A DNA stretch of 64,000 nt, from the NCBI GenBank assembly GCA_037045685.1, contig JBAOII010000035.1, positions 434,001-498,000 of the forward strand, in the 5' to 3' direction. The stretch's first letter is position 1. Every line of letters starts with the position of its first letter. The DNA comes from Competibacter_A sp037045685. GTDB lineage: Bacteria; Pseudomonadota; Gammaproteobacteria; Competibacterales; Competibacteraceae. The notes beneath the pieces were generated by a model that was given only the letters and a program-made list of their open reading frames with translations, was not told where the DNA came from and searched no databases. The translations under genes and the position numbers were made by a program. Shown here in pieces: positions 1-9,378 of the stretch.

Positions 1-501
1 GAATCCCCAGCACTCCGCGATCTTGTCGGCGTATTTGTCCGCTCCTCGGGTTCGCGCCAGGGCGAGCATGACCTTGCCGCCGCCGGAGTGGGCCGCCAAA
101 ATGATCGTGCCAACCTTGCTCGGATCGTCGAACTCGGGAATCGGCGGGTTGGGCTTTTTCTTTTGCAGTTCCGCCGAGACCAGGGGCAAGTACCCTTGCA
201 GGGCGTTGGAGGGGACGGTATCCGCTTCATCTCCGCCCAGAATGCCGCCTTGTGCGCCCGGCGAGAGGGTGGGGGCGATCAAAATGACCTGTTTGACCGG
301 GTTTGAGCCATCCAAAACGGGCCGCAAGTCGTGATCGGTTTGCTGGAAGTAGTCGCGGATCGAAGTTTGGCCGGTGCCGTGCAGGAAGAGGATGATGCTG
401 GCCTTCTCGCCGGCCTTAAAGCCGTTGGGGACGCAGACCGCCGTGAGCGGTTTCGCGCCATTTTTCAGGTCGATGTTGTCGAGGTAGTATTCTGTCGCCA
501 T
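1..501 (-). CDS. alpha/beta-hydrolase-fold protein, 3' end cut by window edge
   Basis: Reading the minus strand from an ATG at 499-501, 167 codons stay open to the window edge, so the C-terminus is missing. An AGAGGAAA ribosome-binding site sits just upstream of the ATG. The protein has an early FLHG turn (residues 39-42), as in oxyanion-hole loops of alpha/beta hydrolases, and an AHSGGG nucleophile elbow (residues 137-142, Ser139). There is no signal peptide, so it looks cytoplasmic. The acid and histidine of the triad would lie beyond the edge. It could be an esterase or peptidase; the substrate cannot be read from the fragment. It lies downstream of the GH1 gene on the same strand, 203 bases away, and I see no other gene in that gap. 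Confidence 0.7.
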   Translation of the reverse strand, partial: MATEYYLDNIDLKNGAKPLTAVCVPNGFKAGEKASIILFLHGTGQTSIRDYFQQTDHDLRPVLDGSNPVKQVILIAPTLSPGAQGGILGGDEADTVPSNALQGYLPLVSAELQKKKPNPPIPEFDDPSKVGTIILAAHSGGGKVMLALARTRGADKYADKIAECWGF

Positions 502-704
502 GCCGGTTTCCTCTGGGTGGATGGTGCGCGGCGCTCGGATTGGAAGCCGTCGCGATGCTGTCCCCGTTCGCGGTGCGAGACCGGCGGCGCCAATGTGCCG
601 GCCGCGAGGTCGCGGACGCCGCTCCGATCAAGCAAAGCTTGTTCCATGCAAACCAAAAGGCGTCGTTGTGCCGCCGAGCGGTTTGACCTCGCCGGTTTCC
701 CGGC

Positions 705-2141
705 TCAAAGCTCCTCTCCACGGGTCTGGATCACCTTGCGATACCAGAAGTAGCTTTGTTTTTTTCTTCGCTCCAGATTCTTTTCCCGATCCACGTAGAC
801 GAAGCCGTACTGTTTTTGGTAGCCGTTCAACCAGCTCAGCAGATCGATGAACGACCAGGCAAAATAGCCGGCCAAAGGAATGCCGTCCCGAATCGCGCGT
901 TTGCACCAGTGCAGGTGCTTGCCCAAATAGTCGATTCTGGGGAAATCGAGAATTTCTCCTTGTTCCCCGATGCGATCCTTGTCTCCCAAACCGTTTTCGG
1001 TGATGAAGATGGGAATGTTTCCGTACCGCTCTCGAATTCTTCGCATCCCTTCATATAAGCCTTCCGGATAAATGCTCCAATCCCAGTCGGTGTATTCGAC
1101 GTTTGGATTAAAAACTTTTTTGTATAGTCCGGGAATGCCGCTTTCTTGCTGGCTGCCTCTGTCGCCGCTGGTATTGATCGCGGCAGCTCCCGCGCCATCG
1201 AACGGATTTTCGGCCAGGAACAGGCTTTGATAGTAGTTGACGCCGATAAAGTCGCTGGCGGCGCTTTGCAGCAGCGTCATATCACCATCCAGAACGGTCG
1301 GCGCTTTCCATTGATCCCGGTAATAATCCAGAATAGGCGCGGGATATTGGCCCTTGAGAACGGGATCGTAGAACCAGTGAAAATCCATGCCCTCGTAGAA
1401 TTCGCATGCCCGGACATCTCCCTCGCGGTCGCTGACGGGGAATCCGGGCAGGAGAACGTGGGCTATTCCGATCATTCCATCGGCGATCCTGCCGGTTTGA
1501 ACCAGGTTCCGGTATTCGAGCGCGGCCTTGGCGTGGGCCAGATTCACGATATGCGAGACTTCCACGGCCCGTTTTTCATCCCGAATTCCCGGAGGGTGTA
1601 CGCCATCCCGGTAGCCGAGCATGATGAAGTTGATCGCTTCGTTGAAGGTGATCCAATGCTTGACGCGGTCGCCGAAATGCTCGAAGCACGTCTTCGCGTA
1701 GCGGGCGAAAATAGCGATCAGTTCGCGATTTTCCCAACCGCCGATATCCTGTAACGCTTGGGGCAAATCCCAATGATAGAGCGTTATGAAAGGAACGATG
1801 TCGTATTTTAGCAGTTCGTCGATCAGGCGATGGTAAAAATCGATTCCCCGAGCGTTCACCTCTCCTGTTCCGTCAGGAAAAATTCGAGCCCACGCGATGG
1901 AAAACCGATAGGATCGCAATCCCATTTCCGCCATCAAGCGAACGTCTTCCCGATATCGGTTGTAATGATCGGCGGCGATATCGCCGTTGGTGCCCATGTA
2001 GGTTGTGCCGGGCAGGTGGGAGTAGATATCCCAGATGGATAAACCCTTTCCATCCTGCCGATAAGCGCCTTCCACTTGATAGGCGGCCGTCGCCGCGCCC
2101 CACAGAAACGAATCGGGAAATTTTTGCATTGAAGGGCTCAT
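705..2141 (-). CDS. GH1 beta-glycosidase, 6-phospho-beta-glucosidase type
   Basis: Glycoside hydrolase family 1, retaining beta-glycosidase, 478 aa, close to the usual family length, no signal peptide. The N-terminal FLWGAATAAYQVEGA signature is present. The nucleophile is Glu382 in ITENG; the acid/base is Glu168 in TFNEA, where most members have TFNEP. Near the C-terminus, Ser436, Lys443 and Tyr445 reproduce the S-x6-K-x-Y arrangement that binds the 6-phosphate in phospho-beta-galactosidases, so the substrate is probably a 6-phospho-beta-glycoside, although no PTS gene is in the window. The start is supported by AGGAGGT seven bases upstream. It lies just downstream of the GH57 gene on the same strand, separated by a strong hairpin, suggesting one carbohydrate operon. 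Family assignment is firm, phospho-specificity is inferred. Confidence 0.9.
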   Translation of the reverse strand: MSPSMQKFPDSFLWGAATAAYQVEGAYRQDGKGLSIWDIYSHLPGTTYMGTNGDIAADHYNRYREDVRLMAEMGLRSYRFSIAWARIFPDGTGEVNARGIDFYHRLIDELLKYDIVPFITLYHWDLPQALQDIGGWENRELIAIFARYAKTCFEHFGDRVKHWITFNEAINFIMLGYRDGVHPPGIRDEKRAVEVSHIVNLAHAKAALEYRNLVQTGRIADGMIGIAHVLLPGFPVSDREGDVRACEFYEGMDFHWFYDPVLKGQYPAPILDYYRDQWKAPTVLDGDMTLLQSAASDFIGVNYYQSLFLAENPFDGAGAAAINTSGDRGSQQESGIPGLYKKVFNPNVEYTDWDWSIYPEGLYEGMRRIRERYGNIPIFITENGLGDKDRIGEQGEILDFPRIDYLGKHLHWCKRAIRDGIPLAGYFAWSFIDLLSWLNGYQKQYGFVYVDREKNLERRKKQSYFWYRKVIQTRGEEL

Positions 2142-2190
2142 ATTGGCTCACCTCCTGCGCGGCTTCGGCAAGTGGCTCGGATTCAGGGAG

Positions 2191-2222
2191 GGCCGGAATC
2201 CAACTTCCTCCGGATTCCGGCC
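2191..2222 (-). terminator. 11-bp perfect hairpin between GH57 and GH1 genes
   Basis: GGCCGGAATCC (2191-2201) and GGATTCCGGCC (2212-2222) form a perfect stem with a 10-base loop, directly after the GH57 stop codon on the minus strand. No U-tract follows, so it may be an RNA processing or stability element, or a partial terminator, rather than a classical intrinsic terminator. Confidence 0.5.
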
Positions 2223-2234
2223 CCATCGATCGGT

Positions 2235-4364
2235 CTACGCCAAATACACCCGCTCCAACGCTCCGCGCGAGACGTTGCCCTTGCCGTCTTCGGCCTCGAT
2301 GTAGTAGCGCACATCGCCGGCGCCGACCGGCAGCTTGGCGGTGTAGTAATGCGCGACGATGGCCGCGCCGGTCTGCGACGGATACGGGCCGTTATCGGTC
2401 ATCGCGATGCGGGTTTCGCCTGCGGCGGCCCGCAGCACCAGCGTCACCCGCTTCAGGCCGCTGATGTCGTGGACGAAGGTATGCACCGTCCCCTCGCGCG
2501 GCGCGTCGAGCAGGCAACCCTGCCCCCAGCGCTTGCCGCCCGGATTCTCCGGCGTGACCCACGGCGCGAAGATGGTCGGGCCGGTGCGGTCCTTGCCGGC
2601 GGACAGCAGGGCGTCCACCTCGCTTTTGACCATGCCGTAGCCGGCGTTGGCGGCGTTGGTGACCTGCTGGTCCCAGACGTGCTGGCCGGTCCAGTACCAG
2701 TAGCAACTGGTTTCGGCGGTCAGCATCAGCCGGCTGATGTCGTCCAGCCACGGCTTGCCGGGCAGGGCGTCTTCCAGCGCGTGCACCACGTTCTGGAACG
2801 CGGTCAGCACCGCCCAGGAATTCAGGTCGGGCGAGTAGGGCTGGTCGTAGCGGCTGAACCACTTCATGAACTGCGGGTCGCCGTTGTCCGCGCCGCTCCA
2901 GGAACCCGGTTCGATATGCGCGGCTTGCGCGGGATCGGGCGGGAAACGGTCCAGATAGTCGTGGACCGTGGTCAGCTCGAAGCGCGGATCGCCCTGCAAC
3001 CACTGCACCAGTTGCCCGGTGTTGTGGTTGTAGTAGCTGTCCGCGCCGCCGCCGTGATTGTCGCCGTCGGAATGGAGCAGGAAAAACGGCGGATGCTTGG
3101 GGTCGAAGGTGCCGGTATCGACGATCCGGTTGTAGACCTGCCCCAGCACGTCGGGATATTGCAGCGCGCCGAAGCCGCCCCGCGCGTCCTCGTTGCCGAT
3201 GTAGCGCTCCGCCGGCACCGCGATGATCTTGTGAATTTTCCCGTCCGGGTCTTCGTATTGGACGTACTCCGGCCGCAGCAGGCTGGGCGAAATCTTCGAC
3301 CCCGCCCAGATGTTGCGCAGTTGCAGCCAGTCGTTGACCGGCGGGTTGACCTGTTCGGCGGGATTCGGCGGCAGCATCCCCTCGTTGATGCCGGCGTAGG
3401 GATAATCCTTGCACGCCCGGAAGCGGTGGATCGAGTCGTAAATCACCGCTTTGATGCCGGCCTGGTTCAGCGCCGGAATCATGCGGACATGGAAAGCGGT
3501 CTCGGGCGGGAACATCACGCTGGATGCCTCGATGCCGAACGCCGCGCGGATGATGCCGCGATGCCATTCCACCTGCTTGACGATGTTGCGGGCCGGGGTC
3601 AAGGCCATCAGCGGGTGGAAGAAGCCGAAGGCGCTGAAATCGACGCGGGGATGGCCGAGCGCGGTCTGTTCTTGGGCGACGGCGCGCAGCTCGTGGTTCC
3701 AGCCGCCGAAGCGCCCGCCGCACAGCCCATCGGCGGCGCAGCGATCCAGTTGTTCGATCAGCGAACCGCTCCAACTGGTGGACAGTCCGGCGTGGGGCAG
3801 ACCGCCGCCGATGTACTGGCGCACGGCGGTCGGGATGAAGTGGGTGTAGGGGCCGCCGCGCGCCCCGAAAATCCCGTCCTTTTCGCCGTCCCAGTACAGC
3901 CGGTCGGTGGCGTTGTAGTAGGGTTGGTGCATGTGCTTGTGGATGCCGAAATACAGCTTGACCGGCGCGTCGCCCGGCCCGGTCGCCACCCGGATGACCG
4001 GCTGGGCTTTGGCGTTCGGCGCGATTCGCAATTGACCGAACGCCTTGATCCAGTCGCCGCCGCCGGACTGCTGGATGTCGGCCTTGCGGCAACCTTCCAC
4101 CTGCACGTTGATGGTGTTGGCCCACAGCAGCCCGGCCGGAACGCTGGCGGTGTAGGTGTACTCGCCGCCGCTGCCGGCGCTGGCCCGGATCGCGTCGCCC
4201 TTGAGCAGTTGTTGGCCGTCCGGCGCGTGCAAGATCACTTGCGGAAAAGGAACCACTCCGTCGGTGACGAAGCTGATCGTAAAAGCTGGATTCTTGCCCG
4301 ATTCGTCGCATTGCAGCGCTTCGGGCAAATCGATCCGCAGAATGCGGGTAAACACGTCAGTCAT
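2235..4364 (-). CDS. glycoside hydrolase family 57 protein (alpha-glucan-active)
   Basis: 709 aa. The conserved GH57 motif HKHMHQP (residues 142-148) begins the catalytic barrel, and a later segment MFPPETAF matches another conserved GH57 block. GH57 enzymes act on alpha-glucans (amylases, 4-alpha-glucanotransferases, branching enzymes). Residues 1-135 form an extra beta-rich N-terminal domain and the last 100 or so residues look like another beta domain ending in an YYIEAEDGKGNV-like strand, so this is a multi-domain member. There is no signal peptide, which points to intracellular glycogen or maltodextrin metabolism. GAGGA seven bases upstream supports the ATG start. It is divergent from pyruvate kinase and probably co-transcribed with the downstream GH1 gene. 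Exact activity cannot be decided here. Confidence 0.85.
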   Translation of the reverse strand: MTDVFTRILRIDLPEALQCDESGKNPAFTISFVTDGVVPFPQVILHAPDGQQLLKGDAIRASAGSGGEYTYTASVPAGLLWANTINVQVEGCRKADIQQSGGGDWIKAFGQLRIAPNAKAQPVIRVATGPGDAPVKLYFGIHKHMHQPYYNATDRLYWDGEKDGIFGARGGPYTHFIPTAVRQYIGGGLPHAGLSTSWSGSLIEQLDRCAADGLCGGRFGGWNHELRAVAQEQTALGHPRVDFSAFGFFHPLMALTPARNIVKQVEWHRGIIRAAFGIEASSVMFPPETAFHVRMIPALNQAGIKAVIYDSIHRFRACKDYPYAGINEGMLPPNPAEQVNPPVNDWLQLRNIWAGSKISPSLLRPEYVQYEDPDGKIHKIIAVPAERYIGNEDARGGFGALQYPDVLGQVYNRIVDTGTFDPKHPPFFLLHSDGDNHGGGADSYYNHNTGQLVQWLQGDPRFELTTVHDYLDRFPPDPAQAAHIEPGSWSGADNGDPQFMKWFSRYDQPYSPDLNSWAVLTAFQNVVHALEDALPGKPWLDDISRLMLTAETSCYWYWTGQHVWDQQVTNAANAGYGMVKSEVDALLSAGKDRTGPTIFAPWVTPENPGGKRWGQGCLLDAPREGTVHTFVHDISGLKRVTLVLRAAAGETRIAMTDNGPYPSQTGAAIVAHYYTAKLPVGAGDVRYYIEAEDGKGNVSRGALERVYLA

Positions 4365-4536
4365 CGAAAATCCTCGCGTGGGTTCGTTCGCTCTTCCCGC
4401 TCCCAGAAGAGAGCGGGGCTGGAAGGGAGAGCTTCGGATTGCCGGTATCAGTTTAATCCGGCTGGCGCGAATTGCCGCCCGAATCCCGGTCTATGCGGCC
4501 AGCCGCGCAAACCGCTTTGAGAGGGCGGTCCCATCC

Positions 4537-4565
4537 TTTACACTCCCCGTTGCTCGCAATAAGAA
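4537..4565 (+). promoter_or_regulatory. possible sigma-70 promoter for pyk
   Basis: TTTACA (4537-4542), a 17-base spacer, then TAAGAA (4560-4565), about 60 bases ahead of the pyk start. The -35 is good but the -10 is weak, so this is only a candidate. Confidence 0.3.
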
Positions 4566-4622
4566 TAAGCACTTGATAGTTCTGGTTTTAAGAATCGTTC
4601 CGACTCGGGGGCAATATCCGAC

Positions 4623-6098
4623 ATGGCGAAAATCATGAAGTTCACCAAAATCGTGGCGACGCTGGGGCCGAATTCCCGTAATCCCGAAACCGTCGAAGGG
4701 CTGCTGCGGAACGGCGCGGACGTGATCCGGCTGAACTTCTCGCACGGCACGCACGAGGATCATGCCCTGTCGGTGCAACTGGTCAAGGAGGCCGCGCAAA
4801 AGCTGGGCCGGCACATCGCCATCTTCCAGGACTTGCAAGGGCCCAAGATCAGGCTCGGCCAGTTGGACGGGGAATTTCTGGAAGTGGCCGCCGGCGAAAC
4901 CCTGGTGCTGACCACCGCCGAGCTGGTCGGCGGCGTCCACGACGGCGTCAAAAAAATCGCCATCGACCATCCCAGCCTGCACGAGGAAGTCAAGCCCGGC
5001 GATCGGATCTTGATCGACGACGGACTGTTCGAGTTCACGGTCGAACGGATCGAGGGGCGCGAGATTTTCGCGCAGGTGGTCAACGGCGGCCGGCTGAAGC
5101 CGCGCAAGGGCGTCAATCTGCCCAACGTCAAGCTGAAGATTTCGGCGATCACCGACAAGGACCAGCGCGACTTGCAGTTCGCCTACGACCACGGTTTGGA
5201 TTACGTGGCGCTGTCGTTCGTGCGGGACGCCGACGACGTGAAGGAGCTGATCGATTTCATGCTGACCACCCACGGCCGCAAGATCCCGATCATCGCCAAG
5301 ATCGAAAAGCCGGAAGCGTTCCGGCACATCGAGGGGATCATCGCCGTGGCCGACGCGATCATGGTGGCGCGCGGCGATCTGGGGGTGGAAACCTCGCCGC
5401 AAGACGTGCCGCTGATGCAGAAAACCATCATCCGCCAGTGCAACATCGCCGGCAAGCCGGTGATCACCGCCACCCAGATGCTGGAATCCATGATCAACAA
5501 TCCCCGGCCCACCCGCGCCGAGGCCAACGATGTCGCCAACGCCATCCTGGACGGCACCGACGCGGTGATGCTGTCGGCGGAAACCGCCGCCGGCCAATAC
5601 CCGGTCGAGGCGGTGCGAATGATGAAGAGCATCGCCCTGAGCATCGAGGACAGCGACATCTTCAAGACCTTGATGGAAAAGAACGTGCTCACCCACGATG
5701 AGTTGCTGGCCAAGGCGTGCCTGCGGATCGAGGATGCGGTTCATTTCGCCACCATGGATTTGGCCGACAAGGTGTGCGCCCGCTATCTGGTCGGCTTCAC
5801 CAACAGCGGCGCCAGCGTGCTCGGCCTGTCCAAGTTTCGGCCCTTGGTGCCGCTGATCGCCTTCAGCCCGAAATTCGCCACCTTGCGCAAGCTGGCGCTG
5901 GTGTGGGGGGTGACGCCGCTGCAACTGGGCGCCGTCGTCACCTCGGTGGACGATCTGCTCGGGTCCGCCACCGAATTCCTACTGAATAAAGGCATGGTGG
6001 GGGAAGGCGAGATCGTGGTGTTCACTGCCGGCGTGCCGGTGGGGGTGTCCGGCGGCGCCAACATGATCAAGGTGGTGAAGGTCGAACGATCGGATTGA
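4623..6098 (+). CDS. pyk: pyruvate kinase
   Basis: Converts phosphoenolpyruvate and ADP to pyruvate and ATP, the last step of glycolysis. 491 aa. The family opening TKIVATLGP is at residues 8-16, followed by RLNFSHG; the active-site block VARGDLGVE and the ATQMLESM block are intact, and the C-terminal alpha/beta regulatory domain is complete. The ATG at 4623 is preceded only by a weak GGGGG; an in-frame ATG at 4635 is an alternative that would remove four residues. It is divergent from the GH57 gene, placing a glycolytic exit step beside glucan breakdown enzymes. Family membership is certain; whether it is allosterically of type I or II is not resolved. Confidence 0.96.
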   Translation: MAKIMKFTKIVATLGPNSRNPETVEGLLRNGADVIRLNFSHGTHEDHALSVQLVKEAAQKLGRHIAIFQDLQGPKIRLGQLDGEFLEVAAGETLVLTTAELVGGVHDGVKKIAIDHPSLHEEVKPGDRILIDDGLFEFTVERIEGREIFAQVVNGGRLKPRKGVNLPNVKLKISAITDKDQRDLQFAYDHGLDYVALSFVRDADDVKELIDFMLTTHGRKIPIIAKIEKPEAFRHIEGIIAVADAIMVARGDLGVETSPQDVPLMQKTIIRQCNIAGKPVITATQMLESMINNPRPTRAEANDVANAILDGTDAVMLSAETAAGQYPVEAVRMMKSIALSIEDSDIFKTLMEKNVLTHDELLAKACLRIEDAVHFATMDLADKVCARYLVGFTNSGASVLGLSKFRPLVPLIAFSPKFATLRKLALVWGVTPLQLGAVVTSVDDLLGSATEFLLNKGMVGEGEIVVFTAGVPVGVSGGANMIKVVKVERSD

Positions 6099-6193
6099 TC
6101 TGGCTTTGAACCTCGCGAGCGGTGGTGGGGAATACGGGTTGTCACCGCGTCCGATGGGGGCGGGTCGGATAGCTCAGTGTTTTGGAGGTGCCA

Positions 6194-7261
6194 ATGAGTT
6201 CGCGAATGTCGGTCGATGGCCGCGCCAAGGGTTTTTTTCGATTTATCGCCGTGTTCCTCGGAATGCTGGGCGCGATTTGGCTGATCGTCGCGTGGTCTGG
6301 CTCGGCGTCCGACCCGCAAACCGAAGCCGATGCCGCGATGGAGGAACCGATCGCGCCCCTGCCGCTCGCCAGCGCCGAAAATCCGGCCAAGGCGGCGCTG
6401 GGCGAGCGTCTGTTCGGCGATGTCCGCCTCTCGCGGGATCGCTCGATGTCGTGCCTGACCTGCCACCAGTTCGACCGGGGCGGCGCCGATGGCTTGCCCG
6501 TGGCCCGGAGAGCCGACGGCACGTCGCTCGCGCGCAATTCGCCAACCATCTTCAACGTGGGCTTCAATTATTTTTACAACTGGGATGGATCGACCCAAGC
6601 GCTGGAAGCCCACGCGGAAAAGCTGATGCTCAATCCCGACGTGATGGATGCCAATTGGCCCGAACTGCTCGAACGCTTGAAAGCCGATTCGTCCTACCCC
6701 TCGGCTTTCAAGGCCCTATATCCCGACGGACTCACCAAGGCCAGCGTGCTGGATGCCTTGGCGACCTACGAGCGCTCCCTGGTTACGCCCAACTCCCGCT
6801 TCGATCAGTACTTGCGCGGCCGACCTGAAGCCCTCACCGAGCAAGAGCGACAAGGCTATCGGCTGTTCAAGTCCTACGGTTGCGTCGCCTGTCATCAGGG
6901 CATGAACGTCGGGGGCAACATGTTTCAGCGGTTCGGCATCTTTCCGTATTCCCGCCCGCCGACCGACGGCGGCAAGCCGGGCGGCCAAGTCGATTTCGGG
7001 CGCTTTCAAGTCACCCGGGTCGAGCGGGATCGCCATGTGTTTCGCGTGCCGAGCCTGCGCAATGTCGCGCTGACCGCCCCGTATTTCCACGACGGGCAGG
7101 CGGCCACCCTGGAATCGGCGGTGGACACCATGGCCCAGGTCCAGTTGGGCAAGACGCTCACCTCCGAAGAAATCGGCTTGATCGCGGGCTTCCTGCGCAC
7201 CCTGACCGGGGAATATCGGGGCCGACCGCTGGTGGCGCCCGCGCCGGGTGCGCCGCGATGA
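6194..7261 (+). CDS. di-haem cytochrome c peroxidase / MauG-family protein
   Basis: 355 aa, membrane-anchored periplasmic di-haem peroxidase: reduces hydrogen peroxide with electrons from cytochrome c, or belongs to the MauG branch. Two c-type haem motifs, CLTCH (87-91) and CVACH (230-234). A single hydrophobic segment at residues 14-34 acts as an uncleaved anchor or signal peptide. The ATG at 6194 follows GGAGGT; a TTG at 6182 is in frame but would place that Shine-Dalgarno inside the gene. Its TGA overlaps the ATG of the next gene (ATGA), so the peroxidase and the sensor kinase are translationally coupled. That coupling suggests the kinase monitors the peroxidase or its redox partner; this is inference. 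Confidence 0.92.
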   Translation: MSSRMSVDGRAKGFFRFIAVFLGMLGAIWLIVAWSGSASDPQTEADAAMEEPIAPLPLASAENPAKAALGERLFGDVRLSRDRSMSCLTCHQFDRGGADGLPVARRADGTSLARNSPTIFNVGFNYFYNWDGSTQALEAHAEKLMLNPDVMDANWPELLERLKADSSYPSAFKALYPDGLTKASVLDALATYERSLVTPNSRFDQYLRGRPEALTEQERQGYRLFKSYGCVACHQGMNVGGNMFQRFGIFPYSRPPTDGGKPGGQVDFGRFQVTRVERDRHVFRVPSLRNVALTAPYFHDGQAATLESAVDTMAQVQLGKTLTSEEIGLIAGFLRTLTGEYRGRPLVAPAPGAPR

Positions 7262-9351
7262 GTTCCCGATGGCGATCGGTCGCGATCATCGCCGGATTGC
7301 TGTTGCTGCTGACCTATTTTCTGTTTCAGAGCGAAAGCCCCGATCTGGCGTTGCGGGCGCGGTTGAACCAGGCGCTCGATGCCTTCGAGCTGCACGACAC
7401 CGCGCTCGACCGCGACGTCCTGCTGGTGCGCGCCGGCTTGCTGACCTATTACGATTCCCTGGCCGTCGCCAGTCGCGACGTGTTGCGCGCGACCATCGAC
7501 TTGCAGCGCGGCAGCCGGGCCGCCTCTCCCGAAGCCGCCCAGTTGCTCGGCCCGCAAGCCGACGCTTTGACCGAGGCGGCGCGGCAAAAGACCACCGTGG
7601 TCGAGTACTTCAAGTCCGACAACGCCTTGTTGCGCAACTCGCTCGCTTACGTGGTCCAGGCCGCCCTGGCGCTGCGCGCCAAGGCGACGGTCGCCGAAGA
7701 GCAATCGGTGGCCGCCGAGGTCGGCGCGCTGGCCACCTTGCTGCTGCGATTCATCCAGAAACCCGAGCCGGAGTTGGGCGCGACCATCGAAACGCTGCTC
7801 GGCCGCCTGCCCGACATTCCCCGATTTCAACCCGATTTGAGGACGCTGGCCGCGCACGGACGGCTCATCGTGCAGGTGCTGCCGCGCGTCGATACCGAAT
7901 TGCGGCAGTTGACCCAAGGTCCGGCGATGGCTCAAGCCCGGTCTTTGCGGGACGCGATGCTGCGCCATTACGGTCAGGTCGAGGTTCGCGCCCAGGTCTT
8001 TCGGGTTCTGCTGTACGCTGTCGCCGTCCTGTTGTTGGGTTACCTGGGTTATCTGTTCGCCCGCTTGCAAGGCAACGCCCGCATCCTGCGCCGGGTCAAC
8101 GAGGATCTACGCCGAGAAATGGCGGAACACCAGCGAGCGGAAACCGCCCTGCGGGCGAGCGAAGAGCGTTTGCGCGCCATCACCGAATCGGCTTGGGAGG
8201 CGATCATTTCCATCGATGACGCGGGGGTGATCGTTTCCTGGAATGCCGGCGCCACGGCCATGTTCGGCCGCTCGCCCGAGGAGGCGCTCGGCGCTCCTTT
8301 CGCGGGCCTGATGGCCGCGCCACACCAGGAAGCGTATGCCCGGATTCGGACGGCGTGCGCCATCGACGGCAATTGCCGGCTGGACGGCGCCACGACCGAA
8401 CTGAGAGGCGCGCGCAAAAACGGCGAAGAGTTTCCGCTGGAGATGTCCCTGTCGAGCTGGCACACGGCGCAAGGCGCTTTCGTGACCGGCATCATCCGCG
8501 ATCTGACCGAGCGCAAGCGTCTGGAGGAAAAGTCGCGCCAGCAGGAATTGCAGCTCATCCAGGCGAGCAAGATGACCGCTTTGGGAACCCTGGTGTCCGG
8601 GGTCGCGCACGAGATCAACAACCCCAACCAACTGGTGCTGTTGAATGCCCGGTTGTTGGCGGACGTGTGGAGCGACGCGGCGGCCATCCTGGACGAGCAC
8701 GCGCGGGACCAGGGCGAATTTTTGCTCGGCGGGCTGCCTTACGGGGAGATGCAAACCACCGTGCCCGCCCTGATCGACGACCTGCGCGACGGCGCGCTCC
8801 GCATCGAGGCCATCGTCGGCGACCTGAAGGATTTTGCCCGGCCAGGTGGAGGGAGCGTGCGGACCGAATTTTCGCTCAACGATGCCGCGCGCCGCGCCGC
8901 GCGCCTGCTCGCCCACCCGATCAACAAGAAAACCGCGCGCTTTCAAATCGATCTCGCCGCAGACGTGCCGCCGGTGAAAGGCAACCCGCAACAGATCGAG
9001 CAGGTCATCGTCAATTTGGTGGGGAACGCCTTGGAAGCCTTGCCCGACTCCAGCCGGGGGATCGCCGTTTCCACCCGCTGGGAAGCGGATGCGCGTTGCG
9101 TGGTGCTGGAGGTGCGCGACGAGGGGACCGGTATCGCCCCGGAATATTTGGCGCGGCTGTGCGATCCGTTTTTCACCACCAAAAGCGGGAGCGGCGGCAC
9201 CGGCTTGGGCTTGGCGATTTCCTCCGAGCTGGTGCGCGCCCACGGCGGTCGCTTGATTTTCGAGTCGGAGCTGGGTCAGGGCACGCTCGCGCGGGTGGAG
9301 TTGCCGCCCGCCGCCGACGTGCCATCCGTTCGTCCGCCCGCGCCCGAGTGA
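7258..9351 (+). CDS. DAHL/PAS sensor histidine kinase
   Basis: 697 aa inner-membrane kinase. TM1 is at about 9-22; residues 30-240 form an all-alpha periplasmic domain resembling the DAHL sensor domain (RDVLLVRAGLLTYYD region); TM2 is at about 247-268; a PAS domain spans about 300-415; the HisKA site is His451 in GVAHEINNP; the ATPase domain has DEGTGIA, CDPFFTTK and GGTGLGLA boxes. All catalytic elements are intact. The start overlaps the peroxidase stop, and the regulator gene begins 27 bases after the stop, so this is the sensor of a three-gene cassette. The His-box type (HEINNP) is the one usually paired with NtrC-type regulators, as found here. The ligand is unknown. Confidence 0.92.
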   Translation: MSSRWRSVAIIAGLLLLLTYFLFQSESPDLALRARLNQALDAFELHDTALDRDVLLVRAGLLTYYDSLAVASRDVLRATIDLQRGSRAASPEAAQLLGPQADALTEAARQKTTVVEYFKSDNALLRNSLAYVVQAALALRAKATVAEEQSVAAEVGALATLLLRFIQKPEPELGATIETLLGRLPDIPRFQPDLRTLAAHGRLIVQVLPRVDTELRQLTQGPAMAQARSLRDAMLRHYGQVEVRAQVFRVLLYAVAVLLLGYLGYLFARLQGNARILRRVNEDLRREMAEHQRAETALRASEERLRAITESAWEAIISIDDAGVIVSWNAGATAMFGRSPEEALGAPFAGLMAAPHQEAYARIRTACAIDGNCRLDGATTELRGARKNGEEFPLEMSLSSWHTAQGAFVTGIIRDLTERKRLEEKSRQQELQLIQASKMTALGTLVSGVAHEINNPNQLVLLNARLLADVWSDAAAILDEHARDQGEFLLGGLPYGEMQTTVPALIDDLRDGALRIEAIVGDLKDFARPGGGSVRTEFSLNDAARRAARLLAHPINKKTARFQIDLAADVPPVKGNPQQIEQVIVNLVGNALEALPDSSRGIAVSTRWEADARCVVLEVRDEGTGIAPEYLARLCDPFFTTKSGSGGTGLGLAISSELVRAHGGRLIFESELGQGTLARVELPPAADVPSVRPPAPE

Positions 9352-9378
9352 GGCGCCATCTCAAGGAGGTCGATAGCC

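Noticed and set aside
2172..4520. 782-codon plus-strand frame
   Set aside because: Antisense shadow of the GH57 gene with low-complexity composition; no homology.
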